Source of the DNA: Petrolisthes cinctipes
Lineage: Eukaryota; Arthropoda; Malacostraca; Decapoda; Porcellanidae
Length of the DNA: 64,000 nucleotides
Assembly: GCA_033782935.1 (NCBI GenBank)
Contig: JAWQEG010000279.1
Location: 1,636,001-1,700,000, forward strand
Reading direction: 5' to 3'
Part shown: positions 33,528-44,729 of the stretch, piece after piece
Layout of the letters: every line of letters begins with the position of its first letter
How positions within the stretch are numbered: the stretch's first letter is position 1
Notes under the pieces: generated by a model
The model's database searches: none
Told to the model about the DNA's origin: nothing
What the model saw: the letters and a program-made list of their open reading frames with translations, nothing else
Program-made: the position numbers and the translations under genes

Positions 33528-35207
33528 TGTACAGATACCTTCTGGGACCTCTAAATATCGAATTTTCGGGTGTTTTGGGACTGAATTTGAGATATCGACT
33601 TTTTGGCACCTAAAAGATCGATTTTTAGCATGTTTTTAGCCTATATTTTGAAAATATTCTAGCACTGTGTAGGCATGTACAGATTGCTTCTGGGGCCCTA
33701 AAATATTGAATTTTCGGGTGTTTTGAGCCTGAATTTGAGATATAAACGGGGACAGTAGATACATGCACATATTGACTTTGGGCACCAAAAATATCGATTT
33801 TCAGCATGTTTTGGGCCTGAAATTTGAAAATACTCTAACACGGAGTAGGCATGTACAGATCGCTTCTGGGACCCCAAAATATTGAATTTTCGGGTGTTTT
33901 GAGCCTGAATTTGAGATATAAACGGGTACAGAAGATACATTCACATATTGACTTTGGGCACCAAAAATATCGATTTTCAGCATGTTTTGGGCCTGAATTT
34001 TGAAAATACTCTAACACGGAGTAGGCATGTAAAGATCGCTTCTGGGACCCCAAAATATCGAATTTTCGGGTGTTTTGAGCCTGAATTTGAGATATAAACG
34101 GGTACTGAAGATGCATGCACATATCGACTTTTGTGCACCTAAAAGATCGATTTTCAGTATGTTTTGAGCATGTATTTTGAAAATACTCTAACACGGAGTA
34201 ATCATGTACAAATCGCTTCTGGGACCCCAAAATATCGAATTTTCGGATGTTTAGGGCCAGAATTTGAGATATAAACGGGTACAGAAGATGCATGCGCATA
34301 TCGACTTTTGGGCACCTAAAAGATCGATTTTCAGTATGTTTTTGGCCTGTATTTTGAAAATACTCTAACACGGAGTAGGTATGTACATATACCTTCTGGG
34401 ACCTCTAAATATCGAATTTTCGGGTGTTTTGGGACTGAATTTGAGATATCGATTTTTTGGCACCTAAAATGTCGATTTTTAGCATGTTTTTAGCCTATAT
34501 TTTGAAAATATTCTGGCACTGTGTAGGCATGTACAGATTGCTTCTGGGACCCCAAAATATTGAATTTTCGGGTGTTTTGAGCCTGAATTTGAGATATAAA
34601 CGGGTACAGAAGATACATGCACATATTGACTTTGGGCATCTAAAATATCGATTTTCAGCATGTTTTGGGCCTGTATTTTGAAAATACTCTAACACTGAGT
34701 AGGCATGTACAGATTGCTTCTGGGACCCCAAAATATTGAATTTTCGGGTGTTTTGAGCCTGAATTTGAGATATAAACGGGTACTGAAGATGCATGCACAT
34801 ATCGACTTTTGTGCACCTAAAAGATCGATTTTCAGTATGTTTTGAGCATGTATTTTGAAAATACTCTAACACGGAGTAGGCATGTACAGATCGCTTCTGG
34901 GACACCTAAATATCGAATTTTTGGGTGTTTTGGGACTGAATTTGAGATATCGACTTTTTGGCACCTAAAAGATCGATTTTTAGCATGTTTTTAGCCTATA
35001 TTTTGAAAATATTCTAGCACTGTGTAGGCATGTACAGATTGCTTCTGGGACCCCAAAATATTGAATTTTCTGGTGTTTTGAGCCTGAATTTTAAGATATA
35101 AACGGGTACAGAAGATACATGCACATATTGACTTTGGGCACCAAAAATATCGATTTTCAGCATGTTTTGGGCCTGAATTTTGAAAATACTCTAACACTGA
35201 GTAGGCA
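33528..35207. repeat. Composite segment built from two distant blocks
   Basis: Order: S chimera, L1p, L1p, L2, L3, Sa, L1, L2, Sb, L1p(177). The first part, 33676-34027, pairs with 40892-41243 at offset 7216 through two unusual L1p monomers with ACAGTAGATACATG and then GATACATTCACATATTG. The second part, 34205-35207, pairs with 21526-22528 at offset 12,679. The L2 at 34028-34204 lies at the junction and opens TGTAAAGATCGC, as does 41244. Confidence 0.85.
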
Positions 35208-35560
35208 TGTACAGATTGCTTCTGGGACCCCAAAATATTGAATTTTCGGGTGTTTTGAGCCTGAATTTGAGATATAAACGGGTACTGAAGATGCATGCAC
35301 ATATCGACTTTGGGCACGAAAAATATCAATTTTCAGCATGTTTTGGGCCTGAATTTTGAAAATACTCTAACACGGAGTAGGCATGTACAGATCGCTTCTG
35401 GGACCCCAAAATATCGAATTTTCGGGTGTTTTGAGCCTGAATTTGAGATATAAACGGGTACTGAAGATGCATGCACATATCGACTTTTGTGCACCTAAAA
35501 GATCGATTTTCAGTATGTTTTGAGCATGTATTTTGAAAATACTCTAACACGGAGTAGGCA

Positions 35561-35698
35561 TGTACAGATCGCTTCTGGGACCCCTAAATATCGAATTTTC
35601 GGGTGTATGGGGACTGAATTTGAGATATCGACTTTTTGGCACCTAAAAGATAGATTTTTAGCATGTTTTTAGCCTATATTTTGAAAACATTCTAGCAC
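35561..35698 (+). repeat. Recombinant Sb10 monomer carrying an exchange point
   Basis: The left half carries GTGTATGGGGACTG, found in the Sb10 at 28493. The right half carries AAAAGATAGATTTTTAGC and GAAAACATTCTAG, found in the Sb10 at 28808. The switch therefore occurred between about 35610 and 35651. It removed 315 bp (one L2 and one Sb10) relative to the parent arrangement. Confidence 0.85.
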
Positions 35699-38184
35699 TG
35701 TACAGATTGCTTCTGGGACCCCAAAATATCGAATTTTCGGGTGTTTTGAGCCTGAATTTGAGATATAAACGGGTACAGAAGATACATGCACATATTGACT
35801 TTGAGCACCAAAAATATCGATTTTCAGCATGTTTTGGGCCTGTATTTTGAAAATACTCTAACACTGAGTAGGCATGTACAGATTGCTTCTGGGACCCCAA
35901 AATATTGAATTTTCGGGTGTTTTGAGCCTGAATTTGAGATATAAACGGGTACTGAAGATGCATGCACATATCGACTTTTGGGCACCTAAAACATCGATTT
36001 TGAGCATGTTTTTGGCCTGTATTTTTAAAATACTCTAACACGGAGTAGGCATGTACAGATACCTTCTGGGACCTCTAAATATCGAATTTTCGGGTGTTTT
36101 GGGACTGAATTTGAGATATCGATTTTTTGGCACCTAAAATGTCGATTTTTAGCATGTTTTTAGCCTTTATTTTGAAAATATTCTAGCACTGTGTAGGCAT
36201 GTACAGATTGCTTCTGGGACCCCAAAATATTGAATTTTCGGGTGTTTTGAGCCTGAATTTGAGATATAAACGGGTACTGAAGATGCCTGCACATATCGAC
36301 TTTTGTGCACCTAAAAGATCGATTTTCAGTATGTTTTGAGCATGTATTTTGAAAATACTCTAACACGGAGTAGGCATGTACAGATACCTTCTGGGACCTC
36401 TAAATATCGAATTTTCGGGTGTTTTGGGACTGAATTTGATATATCGATTTTTTGGCACCTAAAATGTCGATTTTTAGCATGTTTTTAGCCTATATTTTGA
36501 AAATATTCTAGCACTGTGTAGGCATGTACAGATTGCTTCTGGGACCCCAAAATATTGAATTTTCGGGTGTTTTTAGCCTGAATTTGAGATATAAACGGGT
36601 ACAGAAGATACATGCACATATTGACTTTGGGCATCTAAAATATCGATTTTCAGCATATTTTGTGCCTGTATTTTGAAAATACTCTAACACTGAGTAGGCA
36701 TGTACAGATTGCTTCTGGGACCCCAAAATATTGAATTTTCGGTTGTTTTGAGCCTGAATTTGAGATATAAACGGGTACTGAAGATGCATGCACATATCGA
36801 CTTTTGTGCACCTAAAAGATCAATTTTCAGTATGTTTTGAGCATGTATTTTGAAAATACTCTAACACGGAGTAGGCATGTACAGATCGCTTCTGGGACCC
36901 CTAAATATCGAATTATCGGGTGTTTTGGCACTGAATTTGAGATATCGACTTTTTGGCACTTAAAAGATAGATTTTTAGCATGTTTTTAGCCTATATTTTG
37001 AAAATATTCTAGCACTGTACAGATTGCTTCTGGGACCCCAAAATATTGAATTTTCGGGTGTTTTGAGCCTGAATTTGAGATATAAACGGGTACAGAAGAT
37101 ACATGCACATATTGACTTTGGGCATCTAAAATATCGATTTTCAGCATGTTTTGGGCCTGTATTTTGAAAATACTCTAACACTGAGTAGGCATGTACAGAT
37201 TGCTTCTGGGACCCAAAAATATTGAATTTTCGGGTGTTTTGAGCCTGAATTTGAGATATAAACGGGTACTGAAGATGCATGCACATCTCGACTTTTGTGC
37301 ACCTAAAAGATCAATTTTCAGTATGTTTTGAGCATGTATTTTGAAAATACTCTAACACGGAGTAGGCATGTACTGATCGCTTCTGGGACCCCTAAATATC
37401 GAATTTTCGGGTGTTTTGGGACTGAATTTGAGATATCGACTTTTTGGCACCTAAAAGATAGATTTTTAGCATGTTTTTAGCCTATATTTTGAAAACATTC
37501 TAGCACTGTACAGATTGCTTCTGGGACCCCAAAATATCGAATTTTCGGGTGTTTTGAGCCTGAATTTGAGATATAAACGGGTACAGAAGATACATGCACA
37601 TATTGACTTTGAGCACCAAAAATATCGATTTTCAGCATGTTTTGGGCCTGTATTTTGAAAATACTCTAACACTGAGTAGGCATGTACAGATTGCTTCTGG
37701 GACCCCAAAATATTGAATTTTCGGGTGTTTTGAGCCTGAATTTGAGATATAAACGGGTACTGAAGATGCATGCACATATCGACTTTTGGGCACCTAAAAC
37801 ATCGATTTTGAGCATGTTTTTGGCCTGTATTTTTAAAATACTCTAACACGGAGTAGGCATGTACAGATACCTTCTGGGACCTCTAAATATCGAATTTTCG
37901 GGTGTTTTGGGACTGAATTTGAGATATCGATTTTTTGGCACCTAAAATGTCGATTTTTAGCATGTTTTTAGCCTATATTTTGAAAATATTCTAGCACTGT
38001 GTAGGCATGTACAGATTGCTTCTGGGACCCCAAAATATTGAATTTTCGGGTGTTTTGAGCCTGAATTTGAGATATAAACGGGTACTGAAGATGCCTGCAC
38101 ATATCGACTTTTGTGCACCTAAAAGATCGATTTTCAGTATGTTTTGAGCATGTATTTTGAAAATACTCTAACACGGAGTAGGCA

Positions 38185-38470
38185 TGTACAGATACCTTCT
38201 GGGACCTCTAAATATCGAATTTTCGGGTGTTTTGGGACTGAATTTGATATATCGATTTTTTGGCACCTAAAATGTCGATTTTTAGCATGTTTTTAGCCTA
38301 TATTTTGAAAATATTCTAGCACTGTGTAGGCATGTACAGATCGCTTCTGGGACCCCTAAATATCGAATTATCGGGTGTTTTGGCACTGAATTTGAGATAT
38401 CGACTTTTTGGCACTTAAAAGATAGATTTTTAGCATGTTTTTAGCCTATATTTTGAAAATATTCTAGCAC
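38185..38470. repeat. Two short monomers side by side (Sa-Sb10)
   Basis: Sa (38185-38332) is followed directly by Sb10 (38333-38470), with no long monomer between. Comparison with 25368-26006 shows an L1-L2 pair (353 bp) missing here, matching the change of offset from 12,817 to 12,464. The Sb10 carries the private GAATTATCG and GTTTTGGCACTG marks. Confidence 0.87.
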
Positions 38471-40103
38471 TGTACAGATTGCTTCTGGGACCCCAAAATA
38501 TTGAATTTTCGGATGTTTTGAGCCTGAATTTGATATATAAACGGGTACTGAAGATGCATGCACATATCGACTTTTGTGCACCTAAATGATCGATTTTCAG
38601 TATGTTTTGAGCATGTATTTAGAAAATACTCTAATACGGAGTAGGCATGTACAGATGCCTTCTGGGACCTCTAAATATCGAATTTTCGGGTGTTTTGGGA
38701 CTGAATTTGATATATCGTTTTTTTGGCACCTAAAATGTCGATTTTTAGCATGTTTTTAGCCTATATTTTGAAAATATTCTAGCACTGTGTAGGCATGTAC
38801 AGATTGCTTCTGGGACCCCAAAATATTGAATTTTCGGGTGTTTTGAGCCTGAATTTGAGATATAAACGGGTACTGAAGATGCATGCACATATCGACTTTT
38901 GTGCACCTAAAAGATCGATTTTCAGGATGTTTTGAGCATGTATTTTGAAAATACTCTAACACGGAGTAGGCATGTACAGATCGCTTCTGGGACCCCTAAA
39001 TATCGAATTTTCGGGTGTTTTGGGACTGAATTTGAGATATCGACTTTTTGGCACTTAAAAGATAGATTTTTAGCATGTTTTTAGCCTTTATTTTGAAAAT
39101 ATTCTAGCACTGTACAGATTGCTTCTGGGACCCCAAAATATTGAATTTTCAGGTGTTTTGAGCCTGAATTTGAGATATAAACGGGTACTGAAGATGCATG
39201 CACATATCGACTTTTGTGCACCTAAAAGATCGATTTTCAGTATGTTTTGATCATGTATTTTGAAAATACTCTAACACGGAGTAGGCATGTACAGATACCT
39301 TCTGGGACCTCTAAATATCGAATTTTCGGGTGTTTTAGGACTGAATTTGATATATCGATTTTTTGGCACCTAAAATGTCGATTTTTAGCATGTTTTTAGC
39401 CTATATTTTGAAAATATTCTAGCACTGTGTAGGCATGTACAGATTGCTTCTGGGACCCTAAAATATTGAATTTTCGGGTGTTTTGAGCCTGAATTTGAGA
39501 TATAAACGGGTACAGAAGATACATGCACATATTGACTTTGGGCATCTAAAATATCGATTTTCAGCATGTTTTGGGCCTGTATTTTGAAAATACTCTAACA
39601 CTGAGTAGGCATGTACAGATTGCTTCTGGGACCCCAAAATATTGAATTTTCGGGTGTTTTGAGCCTGAATTTGAGATATAAACGGGTACTGAAGATGCAT
39701 GCACATATCGACTTTTGTGCACCTAAAAGATCGATTTTCAGTATGTTTTGAGCATGTATTTTGAAAATACTCTAACACGGAGTAGGCATGTACAGATCGC
39801 TTCTGGGACCCCTAAATATCGAATTTTCGGGTGTTTTGGGACTGAATTTGAGATATCGACTTTTTGGCACTTAAAAGATAGATTTTTAGCATGTTTTTAG
39901 CCTATATTTTGAAAATATTCTAGCACTGTACAGATTGCTTCTGGGACCCCAAAATATTGAATTTTCGGGTGTTTTGAGCCTGAATTTGAGATATAAACGG
40001 GTACTGAAGATGCATGCACATATCGACTTTTGTGCACCTAAAAGATCGATTTTTAGTATGTTTTGAGCATGTATTTTGAAAATACTCTAACACGGAGTAG
40101 GCA

Positions 40104-41558
40104 TGTACAGATACCTTCTGGGACCTCTAAATATCGAATTTTCGGGTGTTTTGGGACTGAATTTGAGATATCGATTTTTTGGCACCTAAAATGTCGATTT
40201 TTAGCATGTTTTTAGCCTATATTTTGAAAATATTCTAGCACTGTACAGATTGCTTCTGGGACCCCAAAATATTGAATTTTCGGGTGTTTTGAGCCTGAAT
40301 TTGAGATATCGATTTTTTGGCACCTAAAATGTCGATTTTTAGCATGTTTTTAGCCTATATTTTGAAAATATTCTAGCACTGTGTAGGCATGTACAGATTG
40401 CTTCTGGGACCCCAAAATATTGAATTTTCGGGTGTTTTGATCCTGAATTTGAGATATAAACGGGTACAGAAGATATATTCACATATTGACTTTGGGCACC
40501 AAAAATATCAATTTTCAGCATGTTTTTGGGCCTGAATTTTGAAAATACTCTAACACGGAGTAGGCATGTACAGATCGCTTCTGGGACCCCAAAATATCGA
40601 ATTTTCGGGTGTTTTGAGCCTGAATTTGAGATATAAACGGGTACTGAAGATGCATGCACATATCGACTTTTGTGCACCTAAAAGATCGATTTTCAGTATG
40701 TTTTCAGCATGTATTTTGAAAATACTCTAACACGGAGTAGGCATGTACAGTTCGCTTCTGGGACCCCTAAATATCGAATTTTCGGGTGTTTGGGGACTGA
40801 ATTTGAGATATCGACTTTTTGGCACCTAAAAGATCGATTTTTAGCATGTTTTTAGCCTATATTTTGAAAATATTCTAGCACTGAGTAGGCATGTACAGAT
40901 TGCTTCTGGGACCCCAAAATATTGAATTTTCGGGTGTTTTGAGCCTGAATTTGAGATATAAACGGGTACAGTAGATACATGCACATATTGACTTTGGGCA
41001 CCAAAAATATCGATTTTCAGCATGTTTTGGGCCTGAAAGTTGAAAATACTCTAACACGGAGTAGGCATGTACAGATCGCTTCTGGGACCCCAAAATATTG
41101 AATTTTCGGGTGTTTTGAGCCTGAATTTGAGATATAAACGGGTACAGAAGATACATTCACATATTGACTTTGGGCACCAAAAATATCGATTTTCAGCATG
41201 TTTTGGGCCTGAATTTTGAAAATACTCTAACACGGAGTAGGCATGTAAAGATCGCTTCTGGGACCCCAAAATATCGAATTTTCGGGTGTTTTGAGCCTGA
41301 ATTTGAGATATAAACGGGTACTGAAGATGCATGCACATATCGACTTTTGTGCACCTAAAAGATCGATTTTCAGTATGTTTTGAGCATGTATTTTGAAAAT
41401 ACTCTAACACGGAGTAGGCATGTACAGATCGCTTCTGGGACCCCTAAATATCGAATTTTCGGGTGTTTGGGGACTGAATTTGAGATATCGACTTTTTGGC
41501 ACCTAAAAGATCGATTTTTAGCATGTTTTTAGCCTATATTTTGAAAATATTCTAGCAC
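40104..41558. repeat. Segment linking the 4.3-kb derivative to the trimer region
   Basis: Order: Sa10, L/S chimera (148), L1p(177), L2, Sb, L1p, L1p, L2, Sb10. The whole stretch 39288-40743 is repeated at 48819-50274 with offset 9531. 40892-41243 pairs with 33676-34027. It is thus a junction of two separately copied blocks. Confidence 0.85.
40242..40389 (+). repeat. L-head / S-tail chimeric monomer (148 bp)
   Basis: It opens with the long-type GATTGCTTC, CAAAATATTG and TTTTGAGCCTGAATTTG, then passes straight to GATATCGATTTTTTGG without the 29-bp block and finishes as Sa. It sits next to a Sa10, so two units without the 29-bp block are adjacent. The same arrangement is present at 48494-48641 and 49773-49920. 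Confidence 0.87.
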
Positions 41559-43550
41559 TGTACAGATTGCTTCTGGGACCCCAAAATATTGAATTTTCGG
41601 GTGTTTTGAGCCTGAATTTGAGATATAAACGGGTACAGAAGATACATGCACATATTGACTTTGGGCACCAAAAATATCGATTTTCAGCATGTTTTGGGCC
41701 TGAATTTTGAAAATACTCTAACACGGAGTAGGAATGTACAGATCGCTTCTGGGACCCCAAAATATCGAATTTTCGGGTGTTTAGGGCCAGAATTTGAGAT
41801 ATAAACGGGTACAGAAGATGCATGCACATATCGACTTTTGGGCACCTAAAACATCGATTTTGAGCATGTTTTTGGCCTGTATTTTGAAAATACTCTAACA
41901 CGGAGTAGGCATGTACAGATACCTTCTGGGACCTCTAAATATCGAATTTTCGGGTGTTTTGGGACTGAATTTGAGATATCGATTTTTTGGCACCTAAAAT
42001 ATCGATTTTTAGCATGTTTTTAGCCTATATTATGAAAATATTCTAGCACTGTGTAGGCATGTACAAATTGCTTCTGGGACCCCAAAATATTGAATTTTCG
42101 GGTGTTTTGAGCCTGAATTTGAGATATAAACGGGTACAGATGATACATGCACATATTGACTATGGGCATCTAAAATATCGATTTTCAGCATGTTTTGGGT
42201 CTGTATTTTGAAAATACTCTAACACTGAGTAGGCATGTACAGATTGCTTCTGGGACCCCAAAATATTGAATTTTCGGGTGTTTTGAGCCTGAATTTGAGA
42301 TATAAACGGGTACTGAAGATGCATGCACATATCGACTTTTGTGCACCTAAAAGATCGATTTTCAGTATGTTTTGAGCATGTATTTTGAAAATACTCTAAC
42401 ACGGAGTAGGCATGTACAGATCGCTTCTGGAACCCCTAAATATCGAATTTTCAGGTGTTTTGGGACTGAATTTGAGATATCGACTTTTTGGCACCTAAAT
42501 GATCGATTTTTAGCATATTTTTAGCCTATATTTTGAAAATATTCTAGCACTGAGTAGGCATGTACAGATTGCTTCTGGGACCCCAAAATGTTGAATTTTC
42601 GGGTGTTTTGAGCCTGAATTTGAGATATAAACGGGTACAGAAGATACATGCACATATTGACTTTGGGCACCAAAAATATCGATTTTCAGCATGTTTTGGG
42701 CCTGACTTTTGAAAATACTCTAACACGGAGTAGGCATGTACAGATACCTTCGGGGACCTCTAAATATCGAATTTTCGGGTGTTTTGGGACTGAATTTGAG
42801 ATATCGATTTTTTGGCACCTAAAATGTCGATTTTTAGCATGTTTTTAGCCTATATTTTGAAAATATTCTAGCACTGTGTAGGCATGTACAGATTGCTTCT
42901 GGGACCCCAAAATATTTAATTTTCGGGTGTTTTGAGCCTGAATTTGAGATATAAACGGGTACAGAAGATACATGCACATATTGACTTTGGGCATCTAAAA
43001 TATCGATTTTCAGCATGTTTTGGGCCTGTATTTTGAAAATACTCTAACACTGAGTAGGCATGTACAGATTGCTTTTGGGACCCCAAAATATTGAATTTTC
43101 GGGTGTTTTGAGCCTGAATTTGAGATATAAACGGGTACTGAAGATGCATGCACATATCGACTTTTGTGCACCTAAAAGATCGATTTTCAGTATGTTTTGA
43201 GTATGTTTTTTGAAAATACTCTAACACGGAGTAGGCATTTACAGATCGCTTCTGGGGCCCCTAAATATCGAATTTTCTGGTGTTTTGGGACTGAATTTGA
43301 GATATCGACTTTTTGGCACCTAAAAGATCGATTTTTAGCATGTTTTTAGCCTATATTTTGAAAATATTCTAGCACTGTACAGATTGCTTCTGGGACCCCA
43401 AAATATTGAATTTTCGGGTGTTTTGAGCCTGAATTAGAGATATAAACGGGTACAGAAGATACATGCACATATTGACTTTGGGCACCAAAAATATCGATTT
43501 TCAGCATGTTTTGGGCCTGAATTTTGAAAATACTCTAACAGGAGTAGGCA
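41559..43550. repeat. Trimer-based segment
   Basis: Order: L1p, L3, Sa, L1, L2, Sb, L1p, Sa, L1, L2, Sb10, L1p(175). The L3 at 41735 carries CCTAAAACATCGATTTTGAG, otherwise typical of the 4.3-kb unit, suggesting exchange with it. The last L1p has lost one base (CTAACAGGAG). One trimer lacks its second long monomer (Sb, L1p, Sa at 42413-42884). Confidence 0.83.
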
Positions 43551-44729
43551 TGTACAGATCGCTTCTGGGACCCCAAAATATCGAATTTTCGGGTGTTTAG
43601 GGCCAGAATTTGAGATATAAACGGGTACAGAAGATGAATGCACATATCGACTTTTGGGCACCTAAAAGATCGATTTTCAGTATGTTTTTGGCCTGTATTT
43701 TGAAAATACTCTAACACGGAGTAGGCATGTACAGATACCTTCTGGGACCTCTAAATATCGAATTTTCGGGTGTTATGGGACTGAATTTGAGATATCGATT
43801 TTTTGGCACCTATAATATCGATTTTTAGCATGTTTTTAGCCTATATTTTGAAAATATTCTAGCACTGTGTAGGCATGTACAGATTGCATCTGGGACCCCA
43901 AAATATTGAATTTTCGGGTGTTTTGAGCCTGAATTTGAGATATAAACGGGTACAGAAGATACATGCACATATTGACTTTGGGCACCAAAAATATCGATTT
44001 TCAGCATGTTTTGGGCCTGAATTTTGAAAATACTCTAACACGGAGTAGGCATATACAGATCGCTTCTGGGACCCCAAAATATCGAATTTTCGGGTGTTTA
44101 GGGCCAGAATTTGAGATATAAACGGGTACAGAAGATGAATGCACATATCGACTTTTGGGCACCTAAAAGATCGATTTTCAGTATGTTTTTGGCCTGTATT
44201 TTGAAAATACTCTAACACGGAGTAGGCATGTACAGATACCTTCTGGGACCTCTAAATATCGAATTTTCGGGTGTTATGGGACTGAATTTGAGATATCGAT
44301 TTTTTGGCACCTATAATATCGATTTTTAGCATGTTTTTAGCCTATATTTTGAAAATATTCTAGCACTGTGTAGGCATGTACAGATTGCATCTGGGACCCC
44401 AAAATATTGAATTTTCGGGTGTTTTGAGCCTGAATTTGAGATATAAACGGGTACAGAAGATACATGCACATATTGACTTTGGGCATCTAAAATATCGATT
44501 TTCAGCATGTTTTGGGCCTGTATTTTGAAAATACTCTAACACTGAGTAGGCATGTACAGATTAATTCTGGGACCCCAAAATATTGAATTTTCGGGTGTTT
44601 TAAGCCTGAATTTGAGATATAAACGGGTACTGAAGATGCATGCACATATCGACTTTTGTGCACCTAAAAGATCGATTTTCAGTATGTTTTGAGCATGTAT
44701 TTTGAAAATACTCTAACACGGAGTAGGCA
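43551..44729. repeat. Local 501-bp tandem duplication
   Basis: Order: L3, Sa, L1p, L3, Sa, L1, L2. The L3-Sa pair at 43551-43875 recurs at 44052-44376, exactly 501 bp later. Shared private marks are GATGAATGCAC, GTGTTATGGGACTG, CACCTATAATATCG and, in the following monomer, GATTGCATCTGGG. The number of shared singletons indicates a recent event. Confidence 0.87.

Larger units (their letters stand above)
35208..40103. repeat. Rearranged derivative of the 4.3-kb unit
   Basis: Consecutive pieces match different parts of 23.4-32.1 kb. 35208 to about 35610 matches 28140 onward (offset 7068). About 35650-36877 matches 28897-30124 (offset 6753). 37016-38332 matches 24199-25515 (offset 12,817). 38333-39926 matches 25869-27462 (offset 12,464). 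Each change in offset equals a whole number of monomers, so the shuffling was in register. Confidence 0.85.
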
